Positions 1 to 8,201 of a stretch of 64,000 nucleotides of DNA are shown here, piece by piece. The first letter of the stretch is position 1; the number at the start of each line of letters is the position of its first letter. The translations under genes and the position numbers were made by a program. Source of the stretch: Mycobacterium ahvazicum (GTDB lineage Bacteria > Actinomycetota > Actinomycetes > Mycobacteriales > Mycobacteriaceae); assembly GCF_900176255.2 (NCBI RefSeq), contig NZ_FXEG02000005.1, positions 744,001 to 808,000 on the forward strand, read 5' to 3'. The notes under the pieces were generated by a model. The model did not search any database. It was given only the letters and a program-made list of their open reading frames with translations, and was not told where the DNA came from.

Positions 1-118
1 CATCGGATTTGCCGCACAACACATCTGGGACGGTTCTGCGAATCGGGTGCTGGCGCACGCCACCAGCGGGCCTGCGCTGCAACAGAACCTGGTCGCGGTC
101 ATGGAAGGAAAGAACTGA
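1..118 (+). CDS. ltp4: C-terminal end of a thiolase-like lipid-transfer protein (Ltp4-like), truncated by the window edge
   Basis: Only the last 38 codons are in the window, read in the frame ending at the TGA at 116-118. The tail contains the motif HATSGPALQQN followed by a short MEGKN end, which looks like the C-terminus of SCP2-type thiolases. The stop overlaps the ATG of the next gene (ATGA), so the two are translationally coupled. The order thiolase-Ltp3 matches Rv3522 (ltp4)-Rv3523 (ltp3) in M. tuberculosis. The family call is an inference from a short tail and from position; the catalytic part lies outside the window. Confidence 0.5.
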   Translation, partial: IGFAAQHIWDGSANRVLAHATSGPALQQNLVAVMEGKN

Positions 119-1311
119 TGGCCGGTGCAGGAGCGCACCTCGCCGCGGTACTGGGTACCGGGCAAACGAAGTACGTAGCCAAGCGCAAAGACGTCTCGAT
201 GAACGGCATGGTGCGCGAGGCCATCGACCGGGCGCTGGCCGACTCCGGTTCCACGTTCGACGACATCGACGCGGTAGTGGTCGGCAAGGCGCCCGACTTC
301 TTCGAAGGCGTCATGATGCCCGAGCTGTTCATGGCCGACGCCATGGGCGCCACCGGCAAGCCACTCATCCGGGTGCACACCGCGGGATCGGTCGGCGGAT
401 CCACCGCGGTGGTGGCGGCCAGCCTGGTGCAGTCGGGCAAGTACAAGCGCGTGCTGGCCATGGCCTGGGAGAAGCAGTCGGAATCAAATGCCATGTGGGC
501 GTTGTCGATTCCGATCCCATTCATCAAGCCGGTCGGCGCCGGCGCGGGTGGATACTTCGCCCCGCACGTGCGCTCGTACATCCGCCGCTCGGGCGCACCG
601 TTGAACATCGGTGCCATCGTCGCGGTCAAAGACCGGCTCAACGGGGCCCGCAACCCGCTGGCGCACTTGCATCAGCCCGACATCACCGTGGAAAAAGTGA
701 TGGAGTCCCCCATGCTGTGGGACCCGATCCGCTACGACGAAACCTGCCCGTCGTCCGACGGTGCAGCCGCGGTCGTGATCGGTAACGAGGAGATCGCCGA
801 AGCCCGTCTGGCGCAAGGAGAGCCGGTGGCCTGGATCCATGCGACCGCGCTGCGCACCGAGCCGCTGCAGTTCTCGGGCCGCGACCAGGTCAGCCCGCAG
901 GCCAGCCGTGACGCGGCCGCCGCACTGTGGGAGGCGGCCGGCATCAAGAGTCCGATCGACGAGATCGACGCTGCTGAGATCTACGTGCCGTTTTCCTGGT
1001 TCGAGCCAATGTGGTTGGAAAGCCTCGGATTTGCTCCCGAGGGTGAGGGTTGGAAGCTCACCGAGGCCGGCGAGACCAAGATCGGCGGAAAGCTGCCGGT
1101 GAACCCGTCCGGCGGGGTGCTGTCGTCGAACCCGATCGGCGCGTCGGGCCTGATTCGCTTCGCCGAGGCGGCCATCCAGGTGATGGGCAAGGGCGGCGAA
1201 CACCAGGTTCCGAACGCCCGAAAAGCGTTGGGACACGCCTACGGCGGTGGCTCGCAGTACTACTCCATGTGGGTGGTTGGTGCCGACAAGCCCGAGAAAG
1301 TCAGCGCGTGA
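118..1311 (+). CDS. ltp3: Lipid-transfer protein / SCP2-type thiolase Ltp3
   Basis: This 397-residue protein has the thiolase-superfamily fold signature of steroid lipid-transfer proteins: an N-terminal GTGQTKY segment, a central GSVGGSTAVVAA helix where ordinary thiolases carry the nucleophilic Cys, and a C-terminal NPSGGVLSSNPIGASG motif followed by GHAYGGGSQYYSM. The usual active-site Cys of degradative thiolases is not visible, as in Ltp2-type proteins, so a retro-aldolase or non-classical role is more likely than acetyl-CoA thiolysis. It is coupled to the upstream Ltp4-like gene by ATGA overlap and to the downstream SnoaL gene by GTGA overlap. It corresponds in size and place to Rv3523. 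The exact substrate is not known to me. Confidence 0.85.
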   Translation: MAGAGAHLAAVLGTGQTKYVAKRKDVSMNGMVREAIDRALADSGSTFDDIDAVVVGKAPDFFEGVMMPELFMADAMGATGKPLIRVHTAGSVGGSTAVVAASLVQSGKYKRVLAMAWEKQSESNAMWALSIPIPFIKPVGAGAGGYFAPHVRSYIRRSGAPLNIGAIVAVKDRLNGARNPLAHLHQPDITVEKVMESPMLWDPIRYDETCPSSDGAAAVVIGNEEIAEARLAQGEPVAWIHATALRTEPLQFSGRDQVSPQASRDAAAALWEAAGIKSPIDEIDAAEIYVPFSWFEPMWLESLGFAPEGEGWKLTEAGETKIGGKLPVNPSGGVLSSNPIGASGLIRFAEAAIQVMGKGGEHQVPNARKALGHAYGGGSQYYSMWVVGADKPEKVSA

Positions 1312-1715
1312 GCGGAACTCCCGCCCACGAGGCGGGCCGTCGCTCGCGCGAGGCGGTCGGCGCCAGGGACAAACAAGCCTGGCTCGAGGTCTTCACCGAC
1401 GACGCCATCGTCGAGGATCCGATCGGGCCGTCGGTTTTCGACCCCGAAGGTAAGGGACACCGCGGCCGCGACGCGATCTCGGCGTTCTGGGACAAGGCCA
1501 TCGCCCCCACCACCAAGATCGAGTTCTTCTTCCGTGATACCTACCAGTGCGGCAACGAGGAAGCCAACGTCGGCCACATCCTGATCACCACGGGCGACTA
1601 CCAGACGACGGCCGAAGGCGTGTTCACCTACAAGGCCAACGACGAAGGCAAACTGGTTGCCCTGCGGGCCTATTGGGAGATGGACCGCGCCGCGGCCAAT
1701 ACCCGCAAAATCTAG
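1308..1715 (+). CDS. SnoaL/NTF2-fold protein resembling ketosteroid Delta5-isomerase
   Basis: This 135-residue protein begins at the GTG that overlaps the ltp3 stop (GTGA). It has the cone-shaped NTF2-like pattern of ketosteroid isomerases: a helix, then FTDDAIVEDPIG near residues 29-40, where Asp37 aligns with the catalytic base Asp38 of the Comamonas enzyme, then HRGRDAISAFW, and a C-terminal KLVALRAYW strand like the isomerase VVSMRALF strand. The second catalytic acid (Asp99 of the Comamonas enzyme) is not clearly present; Glu/Gly lies near that place. It may isomerise a steroid intermediate or be a catalytically altered relative. Coupling to ltp3 supports a role in sterol metabolism. Confidence 0.7.
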   Translation: MSGTPAHEAGRRSREAVGARDKQAWLEVFTDDAIVEDPIGPSVFDPEGKGHRGRDAISAFWDKAIAPTTKIEFFFRDTYQCGNEEANVGHILITTGDYQTTAEGVFTYKANDEGKLVALRAYWEMDRAAANTRKI

Positions 1716-1795
1716 GTCGTCCGCACACCCGTTCCGGGAATTCACCTGAATCTTCCTGTGCGCGTGCAACGTCGCGCGGTACTCTCCTGGTTCTC

Positions 1796-2749
1796 ATGGA
1801 CGAAATCAGGTCGAAGACCCCCCCAACGAGTCGGTCGCACCTGCGGCTGCGGATCCTGTCCCTTGCCGGCGCGGCAACCCTGGTGGTCCTCGCGGTCGTC
1901 GCCGTCTACCTACTGTTCGGCCGGACATCGGCAACCCAGGCGTCCGTCAAACCCCGTCCGACGCCTGCGGCGAAATCCGCCGCGACCGCCCTGCCGTTCG
2001 AGCTCGTGGATACCGACGGGCTGGAGGTGGATGGTGCGGGCAACGTGTACGTCTCCGACTCGGGCACCGACCGGGTGTGGGAGCTGAAAGCCGGCTCTGA
2101 TACGCCGATCGTGCTCCCCTTCACCGGACTCAAAGAGCCGGGCGGTCTAGCGGTGGACGGCCACAATGCCCTCTATGTGGTCGACCAGAAAAACAAGCGG
2201 GTGCTGAAATTGCCGGCCGGCTCGAGCGCACAGGTCGAATTACCAATGACCGGGCTCGAAGAGCCTCATGGAATCGGCGTGAATAGCCGCGGCAACGTCT
2301 TCGTCGTCGACTTCAAGGGCAATCGGGTGCTGGAATTGCCGTCAGACTCGAATACGCAGGTCGAGTTGCCATTCGCCGGTCTCAACCAGCCTTACGACCT
2401 TGCGGTGGACGAGGCCGACACCGTGTATGCCGCCGACGCCGGAAACAACCGGGTGGTGAAACTGGCGGCGGGAACCAACACCCCGGTCGACCTCCCGTTC
2501 ACTGGTCTGAATTTCCCGAACAGTCTGGCGATCGACCACAGCGGCAACCTGTACGTGACGGACCTGAACAACAATCGGGTCCTCAAGCTCACGGCCGGTT
2601 CGAATACCGTGTCGACACTGCCGTTCAGCAATTTGGTCGCCCCATTTGAGGTGGCGGTGAGCCCGCAGGGCGATATCTACGTCGCCGATTTCCACAACAG
2701 AGTGCTCAAATTGCCCGCGGGATACGAGACGGTACCACTGGGAAGCTGA
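1796..2749 (+). CDS. Membrane-anchored NHL-repeat beta-propeller protein (copy 1, Rv3524-like)
   Basis: The 317-residue protein starts at the ATG giving MDEIRSK. It has a short cytoplasmic basic N-terminus, one transmembrane helix at about residues 19-42, a Pro/Ala-rich linker, and about six NHL repeats with the core G.VYV.D..NNRVLKL. The predicted topology puts a six-bladed propeller outside the membrane, like the sensor domain of the kinase PknD, but no kinase domain is attached. It lies 80 bp after the SnoaL gene and directly before a close paralogue. The M. tuberculosis locus has one gene of this kind (Rv3524). Ligand and partner are unknown. Confidence 0.8.
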   Translation: MDEIRSKTPPTSRSHLRLRILSLAGAATLVVLAVVAVYLLFGRTSATQASVKPRPTPAAKSAATALPFELVDTDGLEVDGAGNVYVSDSGTDRVWELKAGSDTPIVLPFTGLKEPGGLAVDGHNALYVVDQKNKRVLKLPAGSSAQVELPMTGLEEPHGIGVNSRGNVFVVDFKGNRVLELPSDSNTQVELPFAGLNQPYDLAVDEADTVYAADAGNNRVVKLAAGTNTPVDLPFTGLNFPNSLAIDHSGNLYVTDLNNNRVLKLTAGSNTVSTLPFSNLVAPFEVAVSPQGDIYVADFHNRVLKLPAGYETVPLGS

Positions 2750-2856
2750 ACGGACATTTCTGGTCAGCGCTTTCTTCTGAAGTTGCTATGCGTCCGGGAA
2801 AGCCGCGCGGTAGTGTCTTGGTGTCGCGAACACCGTGGTGGTTGAGGAGCCGGCGC

Positions 2857-3831
2857 ATGGACGACGATTGGGAGTTCGAGACACCCGCAAAGGTCAAGCC
2901 GCAACGGCGGTCACGACCCTCTCTGACGATCATGGGCGCCGCGGCCGTCGTCATCGTCGCGGTCGTCGCCGTGGCCGCATACCTCGCCTTGGCGCGAACG
3001 TCGTCGGGCAGCGCGTCGTCCACTCAGACCACGACACCGAGCGCTGCGCCGCCCACGTCTGGCGCGGTCGTGCTGCCGTTCACCCTCGCGGATCCCGAAG
3101 GGGTGGAAGTAGATAACGCCGGCAACGTGTATGTCGCCGACTCCGGCGGCAACCGGGTGCTCGAGTTGCGGGCCGGCACGAACACGCCAATCGAGTTGCC
3201 GTTCACCGGCCTGGACCGTCCGGCCGGCCTGGCCACGAACCACAACGGTGATCTTTATGTCGTCGACGAATACCACAAGCGGGTGCTGGAACTTCCCGCC
3301 GGCTCCAAGACCCAGATCGAACTTCCGTTCACCGGCCTGACCGAGCCCCACGGTGTGACGGCGGACAGCGTCGGCAATGTCTACGTCGCCGACTTCAAGA
3401 ACAACCAGGTACTCGAAATGCCGGTCGGCTCAACGGTTCAGGTTCCGGTTCCGTTCACCGGACTCAACCAGCCGTACGATCTCGCAGTGGACAGCAGCGA
3501 CGGCATCTACGTCGCCGACGCCGGCAACAACCGGGTGCAGAAGCTGCCCGCGGGCTCGACCACCCCGGAGATTCTCCCATTCACCGGCCTGAACTTCCCG
3601 AACAGCGTGGCGATCGACCGCAGCAACAGCGTCTACGTCACCGACTTGAACAACAATCGGGTGCTGCGATTGACGGCGGGCTCGAACACGGTGGCGGTGT
3701 TGCCTTTCGGCGATCTCTTCGCGCCCTATGGGATCGCGGTCGGGCCGCAGGATGACGTGTATGTGGTTGACTTCCGCAACCGGGTGCTGAAGTTGCCGGC
3801 CGGATATCAGCCGACGGAACTTTCGCATTGA
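2857..3831 (+). CDS. Membrane-anchored NHL-repeat beta-propeller protein (copy 2)
   Basis: This is a tandem paralogue of the preceding gene, with the same layout: acidic MDDDWEFET start, basic stretch, a transmembrane helix at about residues 25-47, a Ser/Thr/Pro linker, and six NHL repeats (for example GNVYVADSGGNRVLEL and GIYVADAGNNRVQKL). I chose the ATG at 2857 rather than the in-frame ATG at 2788, because a GAGGAG ribosome-binding site sits 7 bases before it and because the paralogue starts at the equivalent place. The length is then 324 residues. It ends 10 bases from the convergent carbonic-anhydrase-like gene. Its function is unknown beyond the sensor-like fold. Confidence 0.8.
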   Translation: MDDDWEFETPAKVKPQRRSRPSLTIMGAAAVVIVAVVAVAAYLALARTSSGSASSTQTTTPSAAPPTSGAVVLPFTLADPEGVEVDNAGNVYVADSGGNRVLELRAGTNTPIELPFTGLDRPAGLATNHNGDLYVVDEYHKRVLELPAGSKTQIELPFTGLTEPHGVTADSVGNVYVADFKNNQVLEMPVGSTVQVPVPFTGLNQPYDLAVDSSDGIYVADAGNNRVQKLPAGSTTPEILPFTGLNFPNSVAIDRSNSVYVTDLNNNRVLRLTAGSNTVAVLPFGDLFAPYGIAVGPQDDVYVVDFRNRVLKLPAGYQPTELSH

Positions 3832-3841
3832 TCCCGACGGT

Positions 3842-4366
3842 CTAGATCGGCTCCAGCCCGGTGAGATGCCGCTGCGCGAGGTCGCGGTAGGCCTGCGGGT
3901 TCAGGTTGATCCACATCTCGGCACCCGTCCCGGCGATCGGGCCCTTGATTTGAGCCGGCGCTCCGACCACCAGCACGCCGGCCGGAATCTGCGTGCCGGC
4001 GGTCACCAGAGAATGCGCTGCGACCAAGCTGCGCGCACCGATCACCGCCCCGTCCAGAACGGTGGCGTGGTTGGCGATCATTGCCTCAGAACCCACGTGA
4101 ACGCCGTGAATGACACACATATGGGCCACCGTCGCGCCCGGTCCGATGTCGACGGGGATGCCAGGCGGCGCGTGCAACACCGATCCGTCCTGCACATTGG
4201 CGCCTTCTCGCACGACGATCGGCCCATAGTCGCCGCGCAGTACGGCGTTGAACCAGACCGACGCCCCGGCCTCGACCGTGACGTCGCCGATCAGGGTCGC
4301 GGTCGGCGCCACGAAAGCTGTCGGATCGATCCGGGGCGCCCGACCCTCGAAAGCAAACAGTGGCAT
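3842..4366 (-). CDS. Gamma-class carbonic-anhydrase-like hexapeptide-repeat protein (Rv3525c-like)
   Basis: The 174-residue protein is built from hexapeptide repeats of a left-handed beta-helix (for example TATLIGDVTVEAGASVW). It keeps the zinc histidines of gamma carbonic anhydrases: one in SVLHAPPG and two in VAHMCVIHG, with IANHATVLDG following. Such proteins are trimeric and bind metal between subunits. Whether this one hydrates CO2 is not known; many relatives have other acyl or siderophore-related annotations. It is transcribed towards the NHL genes and lies back to back with kshA, as in M. tuberculosis Rv3525c-Rv3526. Confidence 0.82.
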   Translation of the reverse strand: MPLFAFEGRAPRIDPTAFVAPTATLIGDVTVEAGASVWFNAVLRGDYGPIVVREGANVQDGSVLHAPPGIPVDIGPGATVAHMCVIHGVHVGSEAMIANHATVLDGAVIGARSLVAAHSLVTAGTQIPAGVLVVGAPAQIKGPIAGTGAEMWINLNPQAYRDLAQRHLTGLEPI

Positions 4367-4448
4367 CGTCTAGATATACCCCAAGCGTGAAACGCCCCCG
4401 GGACAACGCAGCTAGGCCCGCTGTCGTTGCGCGTCCGTGGCAGAAAAC

Positions 4449-4462
4449 TGTAACGTGTTCTA
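4449..4462. promoter_or_regulatory. KstR operator upstream of kshA
   Basis: TGTAACGTGTTCTA fits the TNNAACNNGTTNNA KstR consensus completely. It lies 30 bases before the kshA start, with a GGAGG ribosome-binding site in between at 4482-4486. KstR represses until steroid CoA-thioesters release it. Confidence 0.9.
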
Positions 4463-4492
4463 GTTAGAGGGCAACATAGCTGGAGGTGACAG

Positions 4493-5665
4493 GTGAGTAC
4501 CGACACTAAAGCGGTCGGCATCCGGGAAATCGATCCCGGCGCGTTGCCGACCCGGTACGCCCGAGGCTGGCACTGCCTGGGCGTCGCAAAGGACTTCCAG
4601 GACGGCAAGCCGCACTCGATTGAGGCCTTCGGCACCAAGCTGGTGGCCTTCGCGGACTCGCAGGGCGACATCAAGGTGCTCGACGGCTACTGCCGCCACA
4701 TGGGCGGAGACCTGTCCGAGGGCACCATCAAGGGTGACGAGGTCGCGTGCCCGTTCCACGACTGGCGATGGGGCGGCGATGGCCGCTGCAAGCTGGTGCC
4801 GTACGCCAAGCGCACGCCCAAGACCGCACGCACCCGTTCCTGGACGACCGACGTGCGCGGCGGCCTGCTGTTCGTGTGGCACGACCACGAGAACAACCCG
4901 CCCGACCCCGCTGTGCGCATTCCGGATATCCCGGAGTCCCACAGTGACGAGTGGACCGAGTGGCGCTGGAACAGCATCCTCATCGAGGGGTCCAACTGCC
5001 GCGACATCATCGACAACGTCACCGATATGGCGCACTTCTTCTACATCCACTTCGGGTTGCCGACGTACTTCAAGAACGTCTTCGAGGGCCACATCGCCTC
5101 GCAGTACCTGCACAACGTGGGCCGCCCGGACGTCAGCGATCTGGGCACCTCCTACGGCGAGGCACACCTGGACTCCGAGGCTTCCTACTTCGGCCCTTCG
5201 TTCATGATCAACTGGCTGCACAACAGCTATGGCGGTTACAAGGCCGAATCGATCCTGATCAACTGCCACTACCCGGTGACCCAGAACTCGTTCGTGCTGC
5301 AGTGGGGCGTCATCGTCGAAAAGCCCAAGGGCATGGACGAAAAGATGACCGAGAAGCTGTCCAGGGTCTTCACCGAAGGTGTCAGCAAGGGCTTTTTGCA
5401 GGACGTCGAGATCTGGAAGCACAAGACGAGGATCGACAACCCGCTGCTGGTTGAGGAAGACGGCGCCGTGTACCAGCTGCGTCGCTGGTATCAGCAGTTC
5501 TATGTCGATGCCGCCGACGTCGAACCGGAAATGGTGGAGCGCTTCGAGATCGAGGTCGACACCACCCGCGCCATCGAACACTGGAACGTCGAGGTTGCCG
5601 AGAACCTCAAGGCACAGGATGCCGAAGCCGCTGCGGCCGAAGAAGTTCCAGCCGAACAGCACTGA
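4493..5665 (+). CDS. kshA: 3-ketosteroid 9alpha-hydroxylase, Rieske oxygenase component KshA
   Basis: KshA is the terminal oxygenase that hydroxylates C9 of androstadienedione-type steroids (or their CoA esters), which with KstD opens ring B. The 390-residue protein has the Rieske [2Fe-2S] ligands Cys67, His69, Cys86 and His89 and, in the catalytic half, the mononuclear iron motif NVTDMAHFFYIHFG with His181 and His186. The GTG start is preceded by GGAGG and by a KstR box. Electrons come from KshB, encoded at 57756-58838. The length and all visible ligands match the M. tuberculosis enzyme Rv3526. Confidence 0.97.
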   Translation: MSTDTKAVGIREIDPGALPTRYARGWHCLGVAKDFQDGKPHSIEAFGTKLVAFADSQGDIKVLDGYCRHMGGDLSEGTIKGDEVACPFHDWRWGGDGRCKLVPYAKRTPKTARTRSWTTDVRGGLLFVWHDHENNPPDPAVRIPDIPESHSDEWTEWRWNSILIEGSNCRDIIDNVTDMAHFFYIHFGLPTYFKNVFEGHIASQYLHNVGRPDVSDLGTSYGEAHLDSEASYFGPSFMINWLHNSYGGYKAESILINCHYPVTQNSFVLQWGVIVEKPKGMDEKMTEKLSRVFTEGVSKGFLQDVEIWKHKTRIDNPLLVEEDGAVYQLRRWYQQFYVDAADVEPEMVERFEIEVDTTRAIEHWNVEVAENLKAQDAEAAAAEEVPAEQH

Positions 5666-5669
5666 CGAC

Positions 5670-6116
5670 ATGGGTGACGATCAGCCGGCGGTTCCCGACG
5701 TCGATCGGCTCGCCCGGTCAATGCTGTTGCTGCATGGCGACGGCCATGACCACGAGGACAAACCCGGGCACAACGGTGGGTCTGGATCATGGTCGAAGTC
5801 AAGGGATTTCGCCAACGACCCGAAGCGAGCGGCTGCGGTCCGCGAGGCCAGCCTGGCCGACCGGCAGCGCTACCTGACGTCAGGTCTGCAGCCGGTCGAT
5901 TGCCGCTTCTGCCATGTCACGGTGACTGTGCGCAGGATGGGGCCGGGACATACCGCGGTGCAATGGAATACCGATGCGTCTCAGCGCTGCGCCTATTTCA
6001 CCGAGGTGCGGGAATCCGGCGGTGATCCGGCACGAACCAGGTCCTGCCCTCGCCTGTCCGACAGCATCGAACACGCGGTGGCCGAGGGCTATCTGGAGCG
6101 TCCAGAAGAAGACTGA
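5670..6116 (+). CDS. Small conserved protein downstream of kshA (Rv3527-like)
   Basis: The 148-residue protein starts at an ATG 4 bases after the kshA stop and is probably co-transcribed with it. It is soluble and hydrophilic, with a His/Asp-rich N-terminal stretch (LLLHGDGHDHEDKPGH) and a central CRFCHVTVTVRR motif that could bind a metal, followed by a further conserved-looking Cys in ASQRCAYF and one in RSCPRL. I know no function for this family. The place matches Rv3527. Two hairpins follow before the convergent sulfotransferase gene. Confidence 0.75.
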   Translation: MGDDQPAVPDVDRLARSMLLLHGDGHDHEDKPGHNGGSGSWSKSRDFANDPKRAAAVREASLADRQRYLTSGLQPVDCRFCHVTVTVRRMGPGHTAVQWNTDASQRCAYFTEVRESGGDPARTRSCPRLSDSIEHAVAEGYLERPEED

Positions 6117-6126
6117 TTCGAGGGTT

Positions 6127-6144
6127 GACGGCCGCGCGGCCGTC
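6127..6144. repeat. Perfect 18-bp palindrome
   Basis: GACGGCCGCGCGGCCGTC is self-complementary and lies 10 bases after the stop of the Rv3527-like gene, in the gap between convergent genes. It could serve as a terminator stem for either strand, although it has no U-tract. Confidence 0.7.
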
Positions 6145-6181
6145 TGGCCACGCCGACCGCTCCGGGGAGCAATTGGCGTTG

Positions 6182-6240
6182 TGCCCGCCTACGAGCGACA
6201 AATCGCCGAGGCCGTCGGCACTGTCGCTCAGAGGCGGGCA
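6182..6240. repeat. Large intergenic hairpin (19-base arms, 21-base loop)
   Basis: Arm TGCCCGCCTACGAGCGACA (6182-6200) pairs with 6222-6240 at 17 of 19 positions; the two mismatches are adjacent. The loop itself contains a small GCCGA/TCGGC stem. It fills the convergent gap before the sulfotransferase gene and has the same build as the hairpins around the two DUF559 genes, but no gene is enclosed. Confidence 0.75.
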
Positions 6241-6267
6241 AATCGTGTACCGCCCGGGCTCTGCCGA

Positions 6268-7413
6268 TCACAGCCCGGCGAAGCGCTCCTTGACTTCGTC
6301 GGCAGTGAGCCCGTAGTCGGCCAGCGAGTACTTGTGCTTCGGGGCCCGCGCACCGGTCTGACTCTCGGCGTGGCTGTCCTCCATTGCCTTTCGCGCCTCG
6401 TCGGTCAGGTTCAGGCCGAAGTGGCGGTACACCGTGGCGACCGTCCCGAGCGGGTCTGCGATCAAGTCGCGGTAGTCGACGTCGCAGAATTGGGCGGGAT
6501 CGTACTTGGCGCGTGCGGTGTTGAACAACTGCAGACCGCGCGACCAGGTTTCCATTGCGTCAGCACCGATCTGGGCGCCCGAGAAGGTCGTCGACCATCC
6601 CTCGGCGGTGTGCTGTGCTAACGAGCACATCGACCCCATGATCGTCTCGACCGGCCGGTGCGTCTGGATCACCAAGGCGTCTGGATAGGTCGTCATCAAC
6701 GCGTCCAGCGCAAACAGATGACTGGGATTCTTGAGCACCCAACGCTTTTCGATGTCATTCAGCCCGATCAGCTGAAGGTTGCGGCGGTGCCGCTGGTATG
6801 ACGGCGTCCAGTCCTGTTGTGACAGCCACTGCGAGTAGGTGGGTAGGTGCGACAGCGTCTCGTAGGACACCGAATGCAGCGACTGCCGCAGCAGCTGCCA
6901 GCACTCCTCGAGCTCATAGGCGGCCATGAAATGCAGACCGGTGTATTCCGGATTCTCCGCGTGAGCCTTCTCGAACTGCGCGTTCAGCGAGCTGTACCAC
7001 GGGTTGGCATCCCACTCGTCGCGCGGCGGACGCGGTTGCGGGAACTCGGCCAGCCACAGGTGCAGTCCCTGATGCACGGGATCGGCTCCGAGCAGGCGGT
7101 GCAAGATCGTGGTGCCGGTGCGCGGCAGGCCGGTGACGAAGATCGGCCGCTCGATGGTGACGTCTGCGTGCTGCGGATACTGCTTCCAGGCCGATTCGGA
7201 GAACAGCCTGGACACCAACGCACCGCGCAAGAAGAATCGGTTCATCTTGCTGCCCAACGGGGTTAGGCCGGCATCACGTCGATATGACTCCAGCAGCACC
7301 TCGAGGGCTTCGCGGTAGTTGTCGTCGTCAACGCCGAAGTCGTCAAGCCCGACCAGCTTGGTTGCCGACGCGTGCATGTCCTCGACGGTGCCGACGTCGG
7401 TACGCTCTGCCAT
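6268..7413 (-). CDS. Sulfotransferase-family protein (Rv3529c-like)
   Basis: The 381-residue protein carries the 5'-phosphosulfate-binding loop GLPRTGTTILHRLL near residue 93 and a later VIQTHRPVETIMGS segment like the 3'-phosphate-binding region, as in the STF family that uses PAPS. Acceptor and product are not known. Its start codon overlaps the stop of the upstream SDR gene by one base (TAATG), so sulfotransferase, SDR and the DUF1214-like gene form one operon led by a KstR box. Place and size match Rv3529c, a member of the KstR regulon. Confidence 0.85.
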   Translation of the reverse strand: MAERTDVGTVEDMHASATKLVGLDDFGVDDDNYREALEVLLESYRRDAGLTPLGSKMNRFFLRGALVSRLFSESAWKQYPQHADVTIERPIFVTGLPRTGTTILHRLLGADPVHQGLHLWLAEFPQPRPPRDEWDANPWYSSLNAQFEKAHAENPEYTGLHFMAAYELEECWQLLRQSLHSVSYETLSHLPTYSQWLSQQDWTPSYQRHRRNLQLIGLNDIEKRWVLKNPSHLFALDALMTTYPDALVIQTHRPVETIMGSMCSLAQHTAEGWSTTFSGAQIGADAMETWSRGLQLFNTARAKYDPAQFCDVDYRDLIADPLGTVATVYRHFGLNLTDEARKAMEDSHAESQTGARAPKHKYSLADYGLTADEVKERFAGL

Positions 7414-8201
7414 TAGGTGTGGTACTCCCCGCAGTTGACATCCAATGTCTGCCCGGTGATGCCGCTGGACAGATCGCTGGCCATGAACAGAATTGCCGAG
7501 GCGACCTCGTCCTCGGTAGGCAGTCGCTTCAAGTCGGAGTTCGCCGCAGTGGCCTGGTAGATCTCCTCGGCCGTGGTGCCATATTTGCCGGCCTGGTGGT
7601 TGAAGTAGGCCTGCAACGTGTCGCCCCAGATATAACCGGGCGCAACGGAATTGACGCGGATTCCCTTGTCGCCGAGCTCGGTGGCCAGCGACTGCGACAT
7701 GGACAGCAGCGCAGACTTGGCCATCTTGTACGCGCCGTACTTGGCCTGCGAGTGCCGCAGCACCATCGAGTTGACGTTGACGATCGAGCCCTTGGAGGCT
7801 TCCAGCGCCGGAGTATAAGCCTGGATCAGCCGCAACGCCCCGAGCGCGCTGAGTTCGATCGCGTCACGGATATGCTGAAATGTGGTGCCCGCCAACGGCT
7901 TCATCGAAGGTACCCGGAACGCGTTGTTGATCAGCACGTCGACCTTGCCGTAGGTCGCCATCGTCTGTTCGACCAGGTTGTTCACCTGATCGTCGTCGGT
8001 GATGTCCGTCGACACCGCCAGCGCCTGGTGACCGGCGTCCTTGAGTTGCTGGGCGACCTCTTCGAGCCGCTCGGCGGTGCGTGCCGCCAGCACCAGATCG
8101 GCCCCGTCGCGCGCACATCGATGCGCCAGCGTGGTACCGAGGCCCGGTCCGACGCCGCTGATGACGACTACTTTCTTCTTGAGCATCCCGGACATCGTCA
8201 C
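7413..8201 (-). CDS. Short-chain dehydrogenase/reductase (Rv3530c-like)
   Basis: This 262-residue classical SDR has the NAD(P)-binding motif SGVGPGLGTTLA near residue 15, the NNAF motif near residue 98, and a catalytic YGAYKMAKSAL segment (Tyr-x3-Lys). The steroid substrate is not established. It overlaps the upstream gene by ATGA and the downstream sulfotransferase by one base, so the three are coupled. The ATG at 8201 and an in-frame ATG two codons later are both possible starts. Confidence 0.88.
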   Translation of the reverse strand: MTMSGMLKKKVVVISGVGPGLGTTLAHRCARDGADLVLAARTAERLEEVAQQLKDAGHQALAVSTDITDDDQVNNLVEQTMATYGKVDVLINNAFRVPSMKPLAGTTFQHIRDAIELSALGALRLIQAYTPALEASKGSIVNVNSMVLRHSQAKYGAYKMAKSALLSMSQSLATELGDKGIRVNSVAPGYIWGDTLQAYFNHQAGKYGTTAEEIYQATAANSDLKRLPTEDEVASAILFMASDLSSGITGQTLDVNCGEYHT

